Of a stretch of 64,000 nt of DNA, positions 20,957-32,396 are shown one piece after another. This DNA comes from Tremella fuciformis (taxonomy: Eukaryota > Basidiomycota > Tremellomycetes > Tremellales > Tremellaceae), in NCBI GenBank assembly GCA_032768795.1, contig CP136490.1:6448001-6512000 (forward strand), read 5' to 3'. The position numbers were made by a program, and so were the translations under genes. The notes under the pieces were generated by a model. It was not told the origin of the DNA, searched no databases, and saw nothing but the letters and a program-made list of their open reading frames with translations. How positions within the stretch are numbered: position 1 is the stretch's first letter; every line of letters starts with the position of its first letter.

Positions 20957-23006
20957 ATGGGTGAGCAGGGGACTCACCGGCTGAACTCGGCCATCACTCA
21001 CCGACAGCCAAGCACCTCCTCAACGACCCGTCCACCCTGGTGGTAGAGTCCCTCAAGGGGCTCGTCACCCTCAACCCCACCGTCAAGCTCGACGAGGCGC
21101 AGCGAGGTGGGCTGTCTCATTGTATCATCGCGAATACGGTGTCTGACCCGCAGTGGTGTACAAGCCCAACGGCGACGGTCATGTTGCCATCCTTTCTGGC
21201 GGTGGGTCAGGCCACGAACCCGCTCACGCTGGGTTTGTCGGATCTGGACTGCTCGACGCCGCTGTGTGCGGGAACGTCTTTGCTTCGCCCAACGTGGCCC
21301 AGATCCGACGCGGGATTGAGCACATCACGACGGAGAAGGGAGCCCTGCTGGTGGTCATGAACTACACGGGAGATGCTCTGCACTTCGGTCTTGCGGCAGA
21401 GCAGCACAAGTCGGCTGGCCTGCCCGGAGACGTGAGGGTGTTGATGGTGGGAGATGACGTCGCCGTGGGCAGGCAACAGGGCGCCATTGTCGGTAGAAGG
21501 TCAGTTCCCCTCAGTCCGACAATGGACTATCTCTCCTGCTATTCGGATAAGCTGATTCCCCAGAGGACTCGCCGGCACCATCCTCGTCTACAAGATCGCA
21601 GCTGCCCTATCGGCCACTGGTGCTTCGCTGGACCAGGTCGAGCATCTCGCTCGATTCATCACCACCCGTCTCGGCACACTTGGTGTTGGTCTCGACCACT
21701 GCCACGTCCCCGGCACGCGCGAGGCCGAGGCTCACCTTGGCGAGAACGAGGCAGAGGTCGGCATGGGTATCCACAATGAGCCTGGAACATCCAAGATCCA
21801 GCTGTCAAAAGTCTCAGACCTCGTGGGAGACATGCTCGCCAAAATAACCGACACAACCGACAAAGATCGCTCGTTCGTGCCGTTCAAGGGCGCTGGTGAC
21901 GAGGTGGTCCTCATGGTGAACAACCTCGGCTCGATATCTGAGCTGGAGATTGGAGGTATCACTACCGAAGCGACGAAATGGTTGGCGGACAAGGGCATCA
22001 AGGTCCGCCGCGTGTTCCAGGGCACATACATGACCTCTCTGAACATGCCCGGTTTCTCTCTCACCCTCCTGCTGCTTCCGAAGGCTGGCGAGGGAGAGTA
22101 CTCTGCGGCAGATGTGCTCAACTACATCGATGCTCCTGCCAGCGCACCGGGATGGAAGTGGACCAGCGGCGCGGAGCCGGGAGTCGTGGGCGAGAAGGTC
22201 GAGGCCCACGCGGCGAAGAAGGGCAAGGAGGTGGAGCTTGCTCGTGAGTCACCCTAGATTCTCTATAGCAGCGTGAGATCGGCGCTGATACACAGCCGCC
22301 GACGGCAAAGCCTTCTTGGCAGCCATCACCCGCGCCTGCAAAGCCTTGATCGAGGCCGAGCCCGAGCTCACGCAGCAAGATCAGATTGCCGGTGACGGAG
22401 ATGCCGGATTGACACTCGAGGCTGGCGCTAAGGGCGTGTTGAAGGCCATCAAGGAGGGCAAGATCAAGGGAGAGAACGTCATTGAGGATGTGGCCACCAT
22501 CGCCGAGGTTGTCGAGGAAGACATGGGCGGGACATCGGGCGCGTTGTACTCGTCAGTCCATCCCCCATCCTTCCCTTTCCATGCTGACCGACAGCATCTT
22601 CTTCGCTGGTCTCGGCACGGCTCTGCGGAGCTCTGGCGCAAAGACCACTTCGCCGGAAGTATGGTCCAAGGCCGCCGAAGGGGCTCTCACGACACTCTAC
22701 AAATGTGATCTCCGTCTCTGATGGTGTGTCGCGTCGTGCTGACTGACAGACACCCGCGCTCGTCCACCTTCGCGGACACTCGTCGACCCTCTCGAGGCAT
22801 TCATCGCCTCTCTTCCCAGCAAGGGCCTCTCGGCATCCGCAGAGGACGCCCATGCCGCCGCGGACAAGACAAAGGAGCTTGTGGCCAAGGCTGGCCGAGG
22901 AGCCTATGTCAACCAGGAGGAGCTGAAGAAGAGGGAGGTGCCGGATCCGGGAGCCTGGGGTATCTGGCGTTTGGTCGACGGTCTGCGGGGCTACGAGGCA
23001 AAGTGA
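20957..23006 (+). CDS. DAK1: Dihydroxyacetone kinase (DhaK-DhaL single-chain type)
   Basis: Phosphorylates dihydroxyacetone with ATP, detoxifying it and feeding glycolysis. Seven exons: join(20957..20960, 21008..21106, 21154..21499, 21564..22243, 22296..22551, 22595..22704, 22750..23006), 583 residues. The DhaK half shows VAILSGGGSGHEPAHAGFVG, NYTGDALHFGLAAEQ, and the substrate-histidine region VGLDHCHVPGT with GMGIHNEPG. The DhaL ATP domain shows the metal-binding QIAGDGDAGLTL, EDMGGTSGALYSIFF, and ends AWGIWRLVDGLRGYEAK. The first coding exon is just ATG plus one base, so translation start depends on correct splicing of a 47 nt intron. The TATA box and C-rich promoter suggest regulated expression (inference). 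Confidence 0.95.
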
Positions 23007-23154
23007 GCATGGGTGCCGTGAAGTTTCTGGGACAAAAGGGCGTGCTATCGGGTTTGAGAAGGAAGGCGTGAAGAACATGTTTGTGTTTTGCGGCGGGGCA
23101 TCTGGCCAATGCATCTATACGGAGTAAGGTACGCAGTGAAATTGATCGTTTCTT

Positions 23155-25059
23155 TCAAATCTTGATTGGAGGACGTGCGCTTAAAGACCGGAGACGGTCC
23201 GTCCGCTGAGCAGCCCGACTCTTCGCTAAATCCCTTGCGAGACTCCTCGCCCTCGACTGCGTCCGCGATCTCGCTCTGGACCTGAAAGACTTGCTGAGAC
23301 CGAAGGGCGCCAGCTTTCTCCTCGTCTTTTGTCTTCGGAGAAGACTACGCAGCTGAGTCTCGTACCGCAGACTCGCTTTGAGTAGTCGGCGCTCAAAGAT
23401 CCTGCGCCGAAGCTGGTGCTTGTCCAGGGCGAAGAGCTTATGGGACGACACAGGCTTGCCATTAGATACCATGGCCTGCGCACCAGACTTGGCTACTCTG
23501 TGAGCGGCGTTTGGTGCCGTTGAGACCATGTCCATATCCGAGCTAGGAGTGTAGAGCGTTTGTCCGGGCGCTTGGACCGCCGCATCCCGGGTTGACGCCG
23601 AAGTAGCGATCGACAGAGCATATTGTTGGGCGGGCCGGGCGGCTGACTTGCGTCGATTCCTTCCCTTGCGCTTGCCTCCCTGACCTGCCAGGACTTCGGT
23701 AGAAGAGACTTTACCACCGACATCCGATAGTGGGAATGTGTCAAACTCCATGCGGCCAAGATCGGCTTGCGATCGTTCGAAATACGGTACGTCGAGGCTC
23801 GGAAGACTCGATGCGACGCTGTGCGAGGTCGAAGGTCGATACCGAGACGACGAAGCGTGAGGCGTTTCCGGTGTTACCGTCTCTTGCCTTGTTCGTGTCA
23901 CATCCATGCGATGGACTGCGGGCAATGGGTCCCTCAAGGAAGCCAAGGAGTAGGGAGGATGATCTGCTTGCCCTGGAGCTTTGTGAGATTTATCAAAGAA
24001 CACGTCGGCGGGGATTGGCACTCGGCTGAAGAAGTTTGCCGTTCTCAACCGAGGGTCGATCAACCTCAGTCCGCGTTGCGATACCGGAGTAGGCGGTAGC
24101 TGGACAAAGGGTATTGTGGACCGGTAACCCTCTTTGAGTCTGGGCAGGAGGGATGAAGAGTTTCCGGGACGGCTTTGGCGGGACGCCGGTGGCGGTGGAC
24201 ATGGCGATGGGGATGGGGCCGGAGGGCAAAGTGGCCGCGCTGCAATGTGGGGAGGAGCCAGGCGTGTTGGCGATGTGTGCGGAGTGAGGCTCGCGATTGT
24301 TCGTGGACGCCTGGGCTCTTGCGCCGGTCGCGTCCTCGAGTTCCGTGTCGGAATCACCACCTGTAGAGCATAGCGCTTGCGCGGGACAGGTCTTGGTCGA
24401 GGTGGCTGTGGTTCGTCGTCCGGCTCCGAGTCAGAGCTCAGCTCCATTCTGATGTCGCCCGGAAGGTCCACCGGAAATTGGAGTGCATAGCGATCAGCCT
24501 CGTCTGCATGGGCTCGGAGGGTGGCAGGAGCAGGATGCGGCAACCTCTCCATGTCAAATCGAATGTCGTCCATGTCCATATACTCGACGCGGCTTTCGAC
24601 GGCTCTGATCTCCGTCAAGACTGCTTTTCAGGTACAGAATCGAGCAACCTACTTGAGAGCGTGCGACCCCCAGCGGTCTTCCGCTCCGAGATACCACACC
24701 GTTTCTCGGCAAGCAAGCAGCCACGCTACGTCAAGCACGACGGCGCCTCGGGCTCGCCAACTGCGGATGTTGTCAGCGAGAGTGGGGATGTACCACATTA
24801 CCCGGTGCACGACGATATGCGACGCGTCCTCGATGGCGCACAGTGTGCCGCCCATCTCCTGCACGTCAGTGTCCAGCTAGATGATGCGCAGATCATGCGG
24901 ATCATGACGGCCGCGACTCACAAGGATGTTTGTCCGCATATGATCTGCGACGCAGGTCCCCGGCGTGCAGGTGGGCGGGCAGAATCGGCGGTAGTGGTCG
25001 ACGGCAAAAGTGCGGCCTGCCAAGACGTGGGATATAGAGGGCATCTTTGTCAGACGCAT
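23155..25059 (-). CDS. Orphan BRCT-domain protein with disordered, Arg-rich C-terminus
   Basis: No specific family recognised. Three exons: complement(23155..24604, 24653..24876, 24922..25059), 603 residues from MRLTKMPSISHVLAGRTFAV. Residues 10-115 read as one BRCT fold: FAVDHYRR, then GGTLCAIEDASHIVVHRV, TLADNIRSWRARGAVVLDVAWLLAC with the expected Trp in the last helix, and a closing ETVWYLGAED. The remaining 480 residues are Pro/Ser-rich and probably unstructured, with a DSD/E acidic patch near 170 (SSDSEPDDEP) and a strongly basic tail (RSRARSRTQSRARSLARD) before the stop. A nuclear role in DNA damage or chromatin would suit a BRCT protein, but the sequence does not show which. The second acceptor was chosen because it alone keeps the frame. 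Confidence 0.7.
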
Positions 25060-25725
25060 CGTACCCTCGCCGGCAGTGGATGAGGTAAAAGATCAGCTCA
25101 AATTGAAGTGTCGCGACGCATTTCGATGAGCGCACTGGGTCCGCCTCGTCGCGTCGCGTTCATGGCCGACCAGGGCGAAGGGGTATCAGAGAGTCAGAGA
25201 ATATCTCAGTCGTCGAGGCTCGTGAGCAAGGGTCAGTGAAGGCTCCTGCGCAGAATCCTTGACGCTCCCAGCTGGACTTCCAGCCTGAGTCGCAGCAGTG
25301 GACTTGGCGAGCCGAGGTAGCCCGGATGCGGCTGACTGTACGCCCGGTCGCTGCAATCTTGCTGTCAGACATGAAGAAGGTGCAGCTGTAGGCTGGACCT
25401 GAATGCTGCCTTTGCCCACCTTTGTGTCACTTGGACCACCGCGTCGGCGAGTGAGCTGGCCTAACCGCATGCAGAGTGCAGAGTGTGTCGGCGCTCCGTC
25501 GTGCCGAGCAGCGAGCGACATTGCGCGAAGAGCAGCCCGAGCATACGCCTGTCGCCAGTCAGACAAGAGAGAGGCAATGCAGAAGAGAGCATGCACCGAG
25601 GGCGCCCGATCCGATCCGAGAAACCAAATATCACGCCCCGCCCATCCGTCCTTTCCTCTCTCTTACACATCGTCTACGTATACGCAGACCATGCACACTG
25701 TCAAGACCCACATCAAGCACCTGCC
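25060..25725. promoter_or_regulatory. Divergent intergenic region with overlapping upstream ORF near the plus-strand gene
   Basis: About 666 bases between divergent genes. A minus-strand open stretch of 136 codons (25186-25596) has no recognisable domain and shows Ala/Arg-rich composition of a chance frame in GC-rich DNA. On the plus strand an ATG at 25690 opens a 28-codon frame that overlaps the start codon at 25726 out of frame. No TATA box or repeat was recognised. Confidence 0.4.
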
Positions 25726-26573
25726 ATGCCCGTCAGTCGACTGCTCGTGGGCGGTATCACCGCCGTCGGCGCCGTGACGGCCTACGCGTACTCGGAACAC
25801 CGCCGACTCGCCGCGCTGTACCCGACCTTGCCTGTCCCTTCCGTCCTCGACCCGCAGACGTGTAAGCGGGGTCCCCTGACTTCGCAGAAATGGGCGACGA
25901 GCGATATTGGCGATGCGTGGATCGTCAAGCTGCCAGCGGGCAGGAAAGGCAATGCGGAGCTGTGTAAAGACTGGACGGTGGCGTTCTGGTCCAGCTGGCC
26001 TCTCGCACGAGAAGGCAGCATCATCGGGCTGCTACAGCGGCTCGGCGCCAATGTCATCAGTGACCACGGTGGGCGCAAGGTCAACACCCTCACTGCAGAC
26101 AGTCTGCAGGAGGGCACTGGTCTCCTGAACGGCGGAGTGAGCTCCCGTGCATTTGAATGACGTTAGCTGACAATCAGTTCACCATAGAAGCCATCGACTT
26201 GCCGCCCCCAACCTGCGCAGAAGCGGACCGGACCCCGCGCACCATCTTCCGATGGGGCTCGCTCGTACATAGCCCGACCTCCAATATCGCCATTCGCGGC
26301 GGATACCACACGCTCGGGATCCTGCCCGGGACAGCATTCCCCAATGTTGCCGACCCTCATGCCGACTACCTCGTCTTCGCCTCTCACGGCATATGTGCTC
26401 GACCGTTCGCCGCGGACCGTGAGGCGCGTGGCTTATGCGACGGCGAGTACCCAGCGGTGTGGGACCATCCGGACACGCACACTATGCTGGGCGGTCTTCT
26501 GGCCTGGTTCCACGTCTTGTACTCGCGCAAGCTGGTGGATCTCGGAGCGAAACGCATGGGCTTTAGTGCATGA
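25726..26573 (+). CDS. Unknown protein with N-terminal membrane anchor
   Basis: Not recognised. Two exons: join(25726..26136, 26178..26573), 268 residues, a 41 nt intron with a CTGAC branch site. The start MPVSRLLVGGITAVGAVTA gives one short hydrophobic segment with a single Arg before it, compatible with a signal anchor or a mitochondrial inner-membrane leader. The remainder is soluble and neutral, with blocks such as DAWIVKLPAGRKG, DWTVAFWSSWPLAREG, RWGSLVHSPTSNIAIRGGYHTL and the C-terminal LAWFHVLYSRKLVDLGAKRMGFS. The second half carries several histidines and aromatic residues. Real gene status rests on the clean splice joining two long frames and on dense codon use. An out-of-frame upstream ATG at 25690 overlaps the start. 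Confidence 0.7.
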
Positions 26574-26654
26574 CAAACATCTTTAAAAGAACAACACCAT
26601 TCCATGTATGTATGTACACATATTGACTGCTGGACTGTCTCAGGCCGCCGAAGC

Positions 26655-29299
26655 CTATGACTCCTTCAGCCCGAGCTCCTGCCTGACCTTGGCCATCTCC
26701 TTGCCTTTGAGTACCTCCCAGTATTCCGGCTTGCACGCAGCACGGGGAATGGCACGATCAAAGTCAATGATCTTGATTTGAGTCCCTGACTGAGTGGACG
26801 AATTGTTACTGGTCGGCTCGAGTGGACGTCGCCAGTGCCGTGCCGTGGCATCTCCATGAAGGACACCCGCATCGTGTAATCGCTCGTAGGCAGTCAAAAT
26901 CTGCTCCCTAGACCATTAATTCTGCGCGGTGAAAGGTAACGCTTGCTCACTTCTCGCTCGTCGTCATTACCGAGTGACCGGCGTGCTCCCCGACCCTCTC
27001 CATGACTAACACCCAAACCTGTTTCCCGCGCTGCACGCCGCCCCAGAGTCCCACCATCTTTGGGGCAATGTCCAACTTCCGATCATCGATATAGGACAGA
27101 GCTCTATATTCGTTTGCAATTGCTAGTCGCGCGCGATCACGCGAGAGTCCATCTCGACTGAAAGGCCCGTAGCAGATCTTAGGGTCTGGCGTTTCCTCGA
27201 AGGCGTCCACGGCAACGACTTTGGCGACAAGGGGAAAGTCTTCGAACAACGGCTCGGTCGAGATTGAGAAACAGTCCCAGATGAGTCCGTAGGAAAGGAC
27301 TTCTTCTACAACGATCGTCTGCGGGGCATGCTCCGGAGTCGGTCTAGAGACATTATCGTCAGGGTCGACTTCCATCAGAGGGAGTGGTCCGTTCACGAGA
27401 ACTTGACAGTCGATTGGACCATGTAGCAATTCAGGCCACTTGCGCGCTTTGCCTAAAGAATGTGCGACATCCTCTGCAAAGCAACGGGTGAAGTTGAAAG
27501 ACGGCCCAAGGCGGACTGCTAACGACGGCGCACCCAGCTTGAAAATGAACAACACTCGAGACAGTATGGGCTCACTTACCCTCTCCAGAGGTATGCGAGG
27601 CTCCTTGGGTAAGGAGACCTCGGGAGTCATCGAGATGACTTTGACGTCCATTTCCTCGCGCACGGAAGAGCGTTCCTTTTCGAATGCCCGCCCATCATTT
27701 GTATGTTCAACCGATGCGGGGGGTGAAACAAGATTCTGAGGTTGAGATATTTAGCAGCTCAGAACAGGGCACTCACAGAAGCATCTGATCGGTCCAAGTC
27801 TGCCAAAGAGTCACCTTCACCCTTCGCAGTGATGTCGACCTTCAATCGCGGCTGAGGTGTCGCTGATTCTCCCTCCGGTTCAGATAAGTCTTGACTGTCG
27901 CCGGGTGGCGCAGGGGCGGACGAACTCGCGCCCTTGGACATGATTGAAGAGAAGTGATATGGGGAGTCAAGCCCTGCTTGATATTGTTGGCCGAAGTAGT
28001 GGGGATTTTGGGCGTAGTAGACGTGGCCAGGCATAGGTTGCAAGTAACCCCCGGGATACTGTAGATATGCACCGCCCAACGGCATGGCTTGACCTTGCCA
28101 GTACTCCTGCATTTCAGGACCTTGATCGGGCGTCCCGATATATTGCTGCGGGAGCACAGTCTCGTCTTCGTACAGCAGAGCGACTGCCAAGAACAAGGGA
28201 AAGAGACTGTCGCAAGGGTCCTCCTCGGTTGCCGAGTTTTGGTAAATGGTCCGCGATATTTGTATCACGCCGTTGTCCACATAGAAGACCTTTGTGTTAC
28301 AATGGGTTGTGAGAAGGGCTATCCGGACCTCGTAGTGGATCATCTGACACCATACCTAGCCGTCAGTTTGAGCATGGGGAGGCGAGGGCGGAGCAAAGTC
28401 ATGAGCTTCATACGGACCTGCGTCAAGATCCGCCGAACGCGCTCCCTGGTATCCCAGTCGAATACCTCAGACGCCGCTGCATCAATGGTCACGAACCCGT
28501 CGTCCCCGACCCTCATCCAGTCGTTGTCAACGAGCACATCAATTGCTTGAAACACCACTAGTGGAGCTGTATGCGGAGTTTTGACCTCCATAATCGCTCG
28601 GTTTTCCGGCTCTCCAGGTCGGTTGGATGAGAGTAGCCAGTCCGTCCGCAGTGGCCCTCCCAGACCGACTGGTGACCACTGACGACCTCCAAGCGGATTG
28701 TATGCTGCAGCTGCCGGTGTTTCTTGGGGATTGATGCAGTCATTGATGGGAGTCAGATAGGCCGATCCGTGATAATGTGAGAGCGCCGATTCGCCATTCA
28801 ACGGCCTCTGCGATTGGGTCCGAGCGGGCAGGCGAGCTCCATTCAGGAGGGTTGTGAAACTGTGTAGTGACCATTGGTCTTCATCGACCGCCTCGCAGTA
28901 TCCTTCTAGTCGAGGTTCCAAAACGTTAAAGAGGACCTGGTTGTTGCTTTGAAACGAGCGAGGAAACTGAGGATTATCGTCGACCAGTGTGCTCGATGTA
29001 TCGATGTTGGTCAAGGTGGGCATAGCATTGGTGTACGCGAACATCAGTTGATGGTCGGTAAATGATATCACTTGCTGCAGTGCGGTTTGCTGCGGCTGAG
29101 CGAATGCTGCATGTTGCCACCCAAACATCGTGGCTCCTGCTGCCGTCTCCGAGCGATTGAGCGGGCCGTCGGCGCTCTCGTCGGTGCCGTGGGTCGGCGC
29201 AGAGGATGCGATCGTGATCTGCTGCTTGCGTGATGCAGGTTCGACTGCTTCGCGGTCCGAGGAGGTAGAGACCTCATCCTTCTTCCCGGGTACCATCAT
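26655..29299 (-). CDS. Restriction-nuclease-like plus protein-kinase-like fusion (FunK1/Crinkler-type architecture)
   Basis: Five exons: complement(26655..26907, 26951..27537, 27580..27735, 27777..28355, 28418..29299), 818 residues. The N-terminal half has D220 and, 18 residues later, E238-V-K240 (AIMEVKTPH), spaced as in PD-(D/E)xK nuclease folds, then a TQVWCQMIHYEVRIALLTTH-type block often seen in such fungal proteins. The C-terminal part is kinase-like: candidate ATP lysine K645 in FPLVAKVVAVD, an NEYRAL helix, a catalytic loop reading H752-G-D754 where HRD is usual, and D783-F-D785 in place of DFG. Only 33 residues follow, so the C-lobe lacks the normal activation segment and helices. 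Family assignment is by motif, not alignment. The acceptor at 28356 has an alternative 12 nt downstream, also in frame. Confidence 0.7.
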
Positions 29300-29670
29300 G
29301 GCCGTGCTTCTCTCCCCCACTCGTCCATCCCAGTGTATGAGAACAATTTGATGGCTCTGATGGCTAGTCGGGAAAGAGAAGCAGGTCGACGAGCGGGCAG
29401 AAGCTCATGGCATCCGGCTGAAGAGCACATCAATCAGTGATGAGGTGAAAGAATCAAGATCCAAAGGCTTTAGCATCCGCGTTTCAGACTTTCAGGGCAT
29501 AAGCCGTGTTTCAACCTAACTCAGCATCTTGCCTGCAGAAGTGAGGACATCTGAGTATCTGTTACGATGAGATGTGCAAGCAATGCAGCGCAAGATTGGT
29601 ATAGTGTATGTCTCTACTTCTTATCTACCAATAGGTATTCAGCTGCTCATCCCAACATACCATGAAGCGT
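29300..29670. other. Intergenic region between the kinase-like gene start and SYM1 stop
   Basis: About 371 bases on the promoter side of the minus-strand kinase-like gene and downstream of SYM1. No gene, RNA or repeat was recognised. Confidence 0.45.
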
Positions 29671-30544
29671 TTACTCGCCAAAGGACTTGTCGGAGACTTT
29701 GGCCTTTTCAGTACCGGGAGTCGCGTTGGAAGCTTGCAAAGAGAGGTAGGTGTTCCAGGGAATGTTGACGGCGTTGACGAAGAGAATGCGGTAGGTGAGG
29801 GGGACGAACTGTACCTCAGACCAACCCTGACGTAATGTTCGGGATACGCACAAACATGTTCACGCATTGGACGGGGAACCAGACCGACCAGTTGGTCTTG
29901 AGGGTCGGAACAAAGGACTGTCATCAGCTTCTAGCGATGGGACGAGATCTCCGAATCTCTTCCGGAGAAAGAGCTGGCTCACCGTTTCCCACTTCTTCTT
30001 GGCATCCTCGACAGTCTTGCCCTCCATCAGGGTCATCACGCAGAAGAAGGTCGACAGGACAGCTGGAGCAGCGATGAACTGATCCAAGCAGGCCTTGGTG
30101 AGTGCCGCAGGGGTTTTGCTCTTGATTGGGACCCGCTCAAGCGTCTTGAACCAGACTGTAACGAAGGGGGCGAACATTCCACCGCCCCACACGACTATGC
30201 GTCTGTTGGTCAGCCAAACACGATGATGGACATGCAGAGCCTGTATGAGCACGTCCGCCTGTGCAGCAGCACTGAGGGGCCGCGCATGAGGCAACACTCA
30301 CCCTGTTCGTGCAAAGTCGTGCTTGTCGCCTTTCTTCTCCACAATTTGCTGAGCGATGACTGGGATGTCAGCTTGTGCTCTCTCTGACTGAGAGCAACAT
30401 ACCATCACCTGTCGCGAAGAGCACCTCCAAGTCAGCTTCTACCGTTCCACAAACGCGTCAGCTGCTCACCGCCGACGTGAGCATATTGCCCATCAACGGT
30501 CGTCTGCGAAGCAAACTCGAGTACGCGTTGAGAAGGCCGGACAT
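29671..30544 (-). CDS. SYM1: Mpv17/PMP22-family membrane protein (Sym1)
   Basis: Small four-helix channel-like protein of the mitochondrial inner membrane; yeast Sym1 is needed for ethanol growth at heat. Six exons: complement(29671..29808, 29852..29917, 29983..30202, 30302..30359, 30403..30424, 30470..30544), 192 residues, exactly the family size. Recognisable stretches are AYSSLLRRRPLMGNMLTSA, LFATGDVIAQQIVEKK, the GGGMFAPFVTVWFKTLER block, KACLDQFIAAP, and the C-terminal signature TNWSVWFPVQCVNMFFVP with FVNAVNIPWNTYLS. Exon two is only 22 nt. The 99 nt third intron is longer than its neighbours. It is divergent from CIA1. Confidence 0.93.
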
Positions 30545-30854
30545 GATGAACCGGGGGGTGTCGATCGATTTTTGGAAATGCAGTGGATGCTTGTCGCGCA
30601 GAAATACTTTGCAGTGCCCTGTCCGACTCTCTATCTATCTATGCACGCGACGAAGATGAAAGAAAGGCTTGATGATCTAGGTTGCTTTGTGCTCCAAATC
30701 TCAACTTCGCGATGCCGGACCGAGCGTGCCGACGAGATAGGACATACGGTTACGTAAATTGGAACACATCATCACGTGACGGATCACTGTCTCCGGCTGA
30801 CAAGTCTGAATATCGAGGTGTCTCTGCGTCTCTTTCTGAGCCCAGCTTGCCGCC
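30545..30854. promoter_or_regulatory. Divergent promoter SYM1/CIA1
   Basis: The 310 bases between the divergent starts contain no gene. No TATA box or repeat was recognised; regulatory role is inferred from position. Confidence 0.4.
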
Positions 30855-32324
30855 ATGCCCCAGCTACAGCTCATCGCTGACCTCCCTGGGCACTCCGATC
30901 CGGCCTGGTGTATCTCCTTCAACCCCACCCGGCCGCTCGTCGCCACGTGCTCGACAGACAAGACCGTCCGGCTCTTCTCTTACGTCCTCCCGTCCACTCC
31001 GGGCGCATCGAGTTCGGCCTTGCCTGCGGCTGGGTCCGCCAAACCATCAGTCAATCTCCTCACAACTATCCAGACTAGCCATAAGCGGACAGTTCGATGG
31101 GTATCGTGGGCGCCAAGTGGACGAACGTTCGCGACGGGCTCATTTGACTCGACTGTCGGCGTTTGGGAGGAGGTGGAGGGATCCGACGAGGAGGACGAGG
31201 ACGAAGGTGCCGAAGGCGTGTATCGGCCCAAAGCGGCCCGAGAAGCTGATGGTGAAGAGGATGACGAGATGGACGTTGATGGGGACGTCGGACCTACAGC
31301 AGGAAAAGAGTGGGAGTGTGTGACGACGCTCGAAGGCCACGAGAGCGAGTGCAAGAATGTCGCTTTTTCCAAAGACGGCGCCTTGCTGGCAAGCTGTAGT
31401 CGGGATAAGAGTGTATGGGTCTGGGAAGGTAGGTGTCCTGCTGAGGAGCTGCAGTGCAACTGATATCGCAGTCCAGCCCGATGCGGATTTCGAGTGTATA
31501 GCTGTGATGATGGACCATTCGCAAGATGTCAAGGCTCTCGCATGGCATCCTGTGGAAGAGGTAAGCTTTTCGTAATTGCAGGGATGTCGAGCTCATCGGC
31601 GTAAGATTCTCGCCTCTGCCTCATATGACGCAACGATCCATCTCATGTTTGACGATCCCGATGGCGACTGGTGCATATTCCAAAAGCTGCATCCTCAACT
31701 CCCTCCATCCCCATTGGTCGTCCCGAATCCATCGCCAAGTCTTGTGGCAGCATTGTCACCAGACGAAACTGAACGGAAGGCGGAGCTGGAACTCAAGGTT
31801 CCACCATTACAAGAGGATGAGACTGTGTGGAGCCTCGCATGGAGCCCTTGTGGCCGGTATCTGGCTAGCGGCGGCGACATTGGGGGAATTAGGCTGTGGA
31901 CGAGGAAGTGAGCGACTTATTCGTCATCATGTCGATCGCTCATATGATCAGGGGCCACAACCCGGACTCAAGATTCGAGGAGACGCTGCACACTGCCGCC
32001 CACTCGCGCTCGTGCTTCTCGCTATCGTGGTCGCCTGGCGGCTTGTCGGAAGATCAAGGGGGTCTCGGATTGCTCGCTTCGTCTGGCGGAGACGGCAAGA
32101 TCATCGTGTGGCAAGTCACCGGTCCACCACCGGTCGGTGATGGGGATCCTGAGGCAGCACATCAAGGCCTGAAGATGGAGCCGATTGCAGCGGTGAGAGA
32201 CGCCCATGGGGTGGCGGACGTCAACTGCGTAGCATGGTGTGTGCGGGAAGATGGCAAGGGAAGAGGGATGCTTGGCAGTGTAGGTGACGACGGGACTATC
32301 AAGGTATGGCGGGTCGTCGCATGA
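30855..32324 (+). CDS. CIA1: Cytosolic Fe-S assembly WD40 protein Cia1/CIAO1
   Basis: Scaffold of the CIA targeting complex that delivers 4Fe-4S clusters to apoproteins. Four exons: join(30855..31428, 31472..31560, 31606..31907, 31952..32324), 445 residues. A seven-bladed propeller is visible: LPGHSDPAWCISFNP with TVRLFS, SHKRTVRWVSWAPSGRTFATGSFD with [110 protein letters not shown], and a last DVNCVAWC..GTIKVWRV blade. An acidic insertion (EGSDEEDEDEGAEG to DDEMDVDGDVG) in blade two makes it longer than yeast Cia1. Together with TAH18 this window holds two components of one pathway, probably by chance. Confidence 0.94.
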
Positions 32325-32396
32325 TAGCTTGAGCTGCACAACGCAGATGCATCTACATACAAATACAAGTGACACGGCCAAGGTATGAGGGACACA

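Noticed and set aside
25186..25596. 136-codon minus-strand frame in the divergent gap
   Set aside because: No domain, low-complexity Ala/Arg content, no splice link to the BRCT gene could be found.
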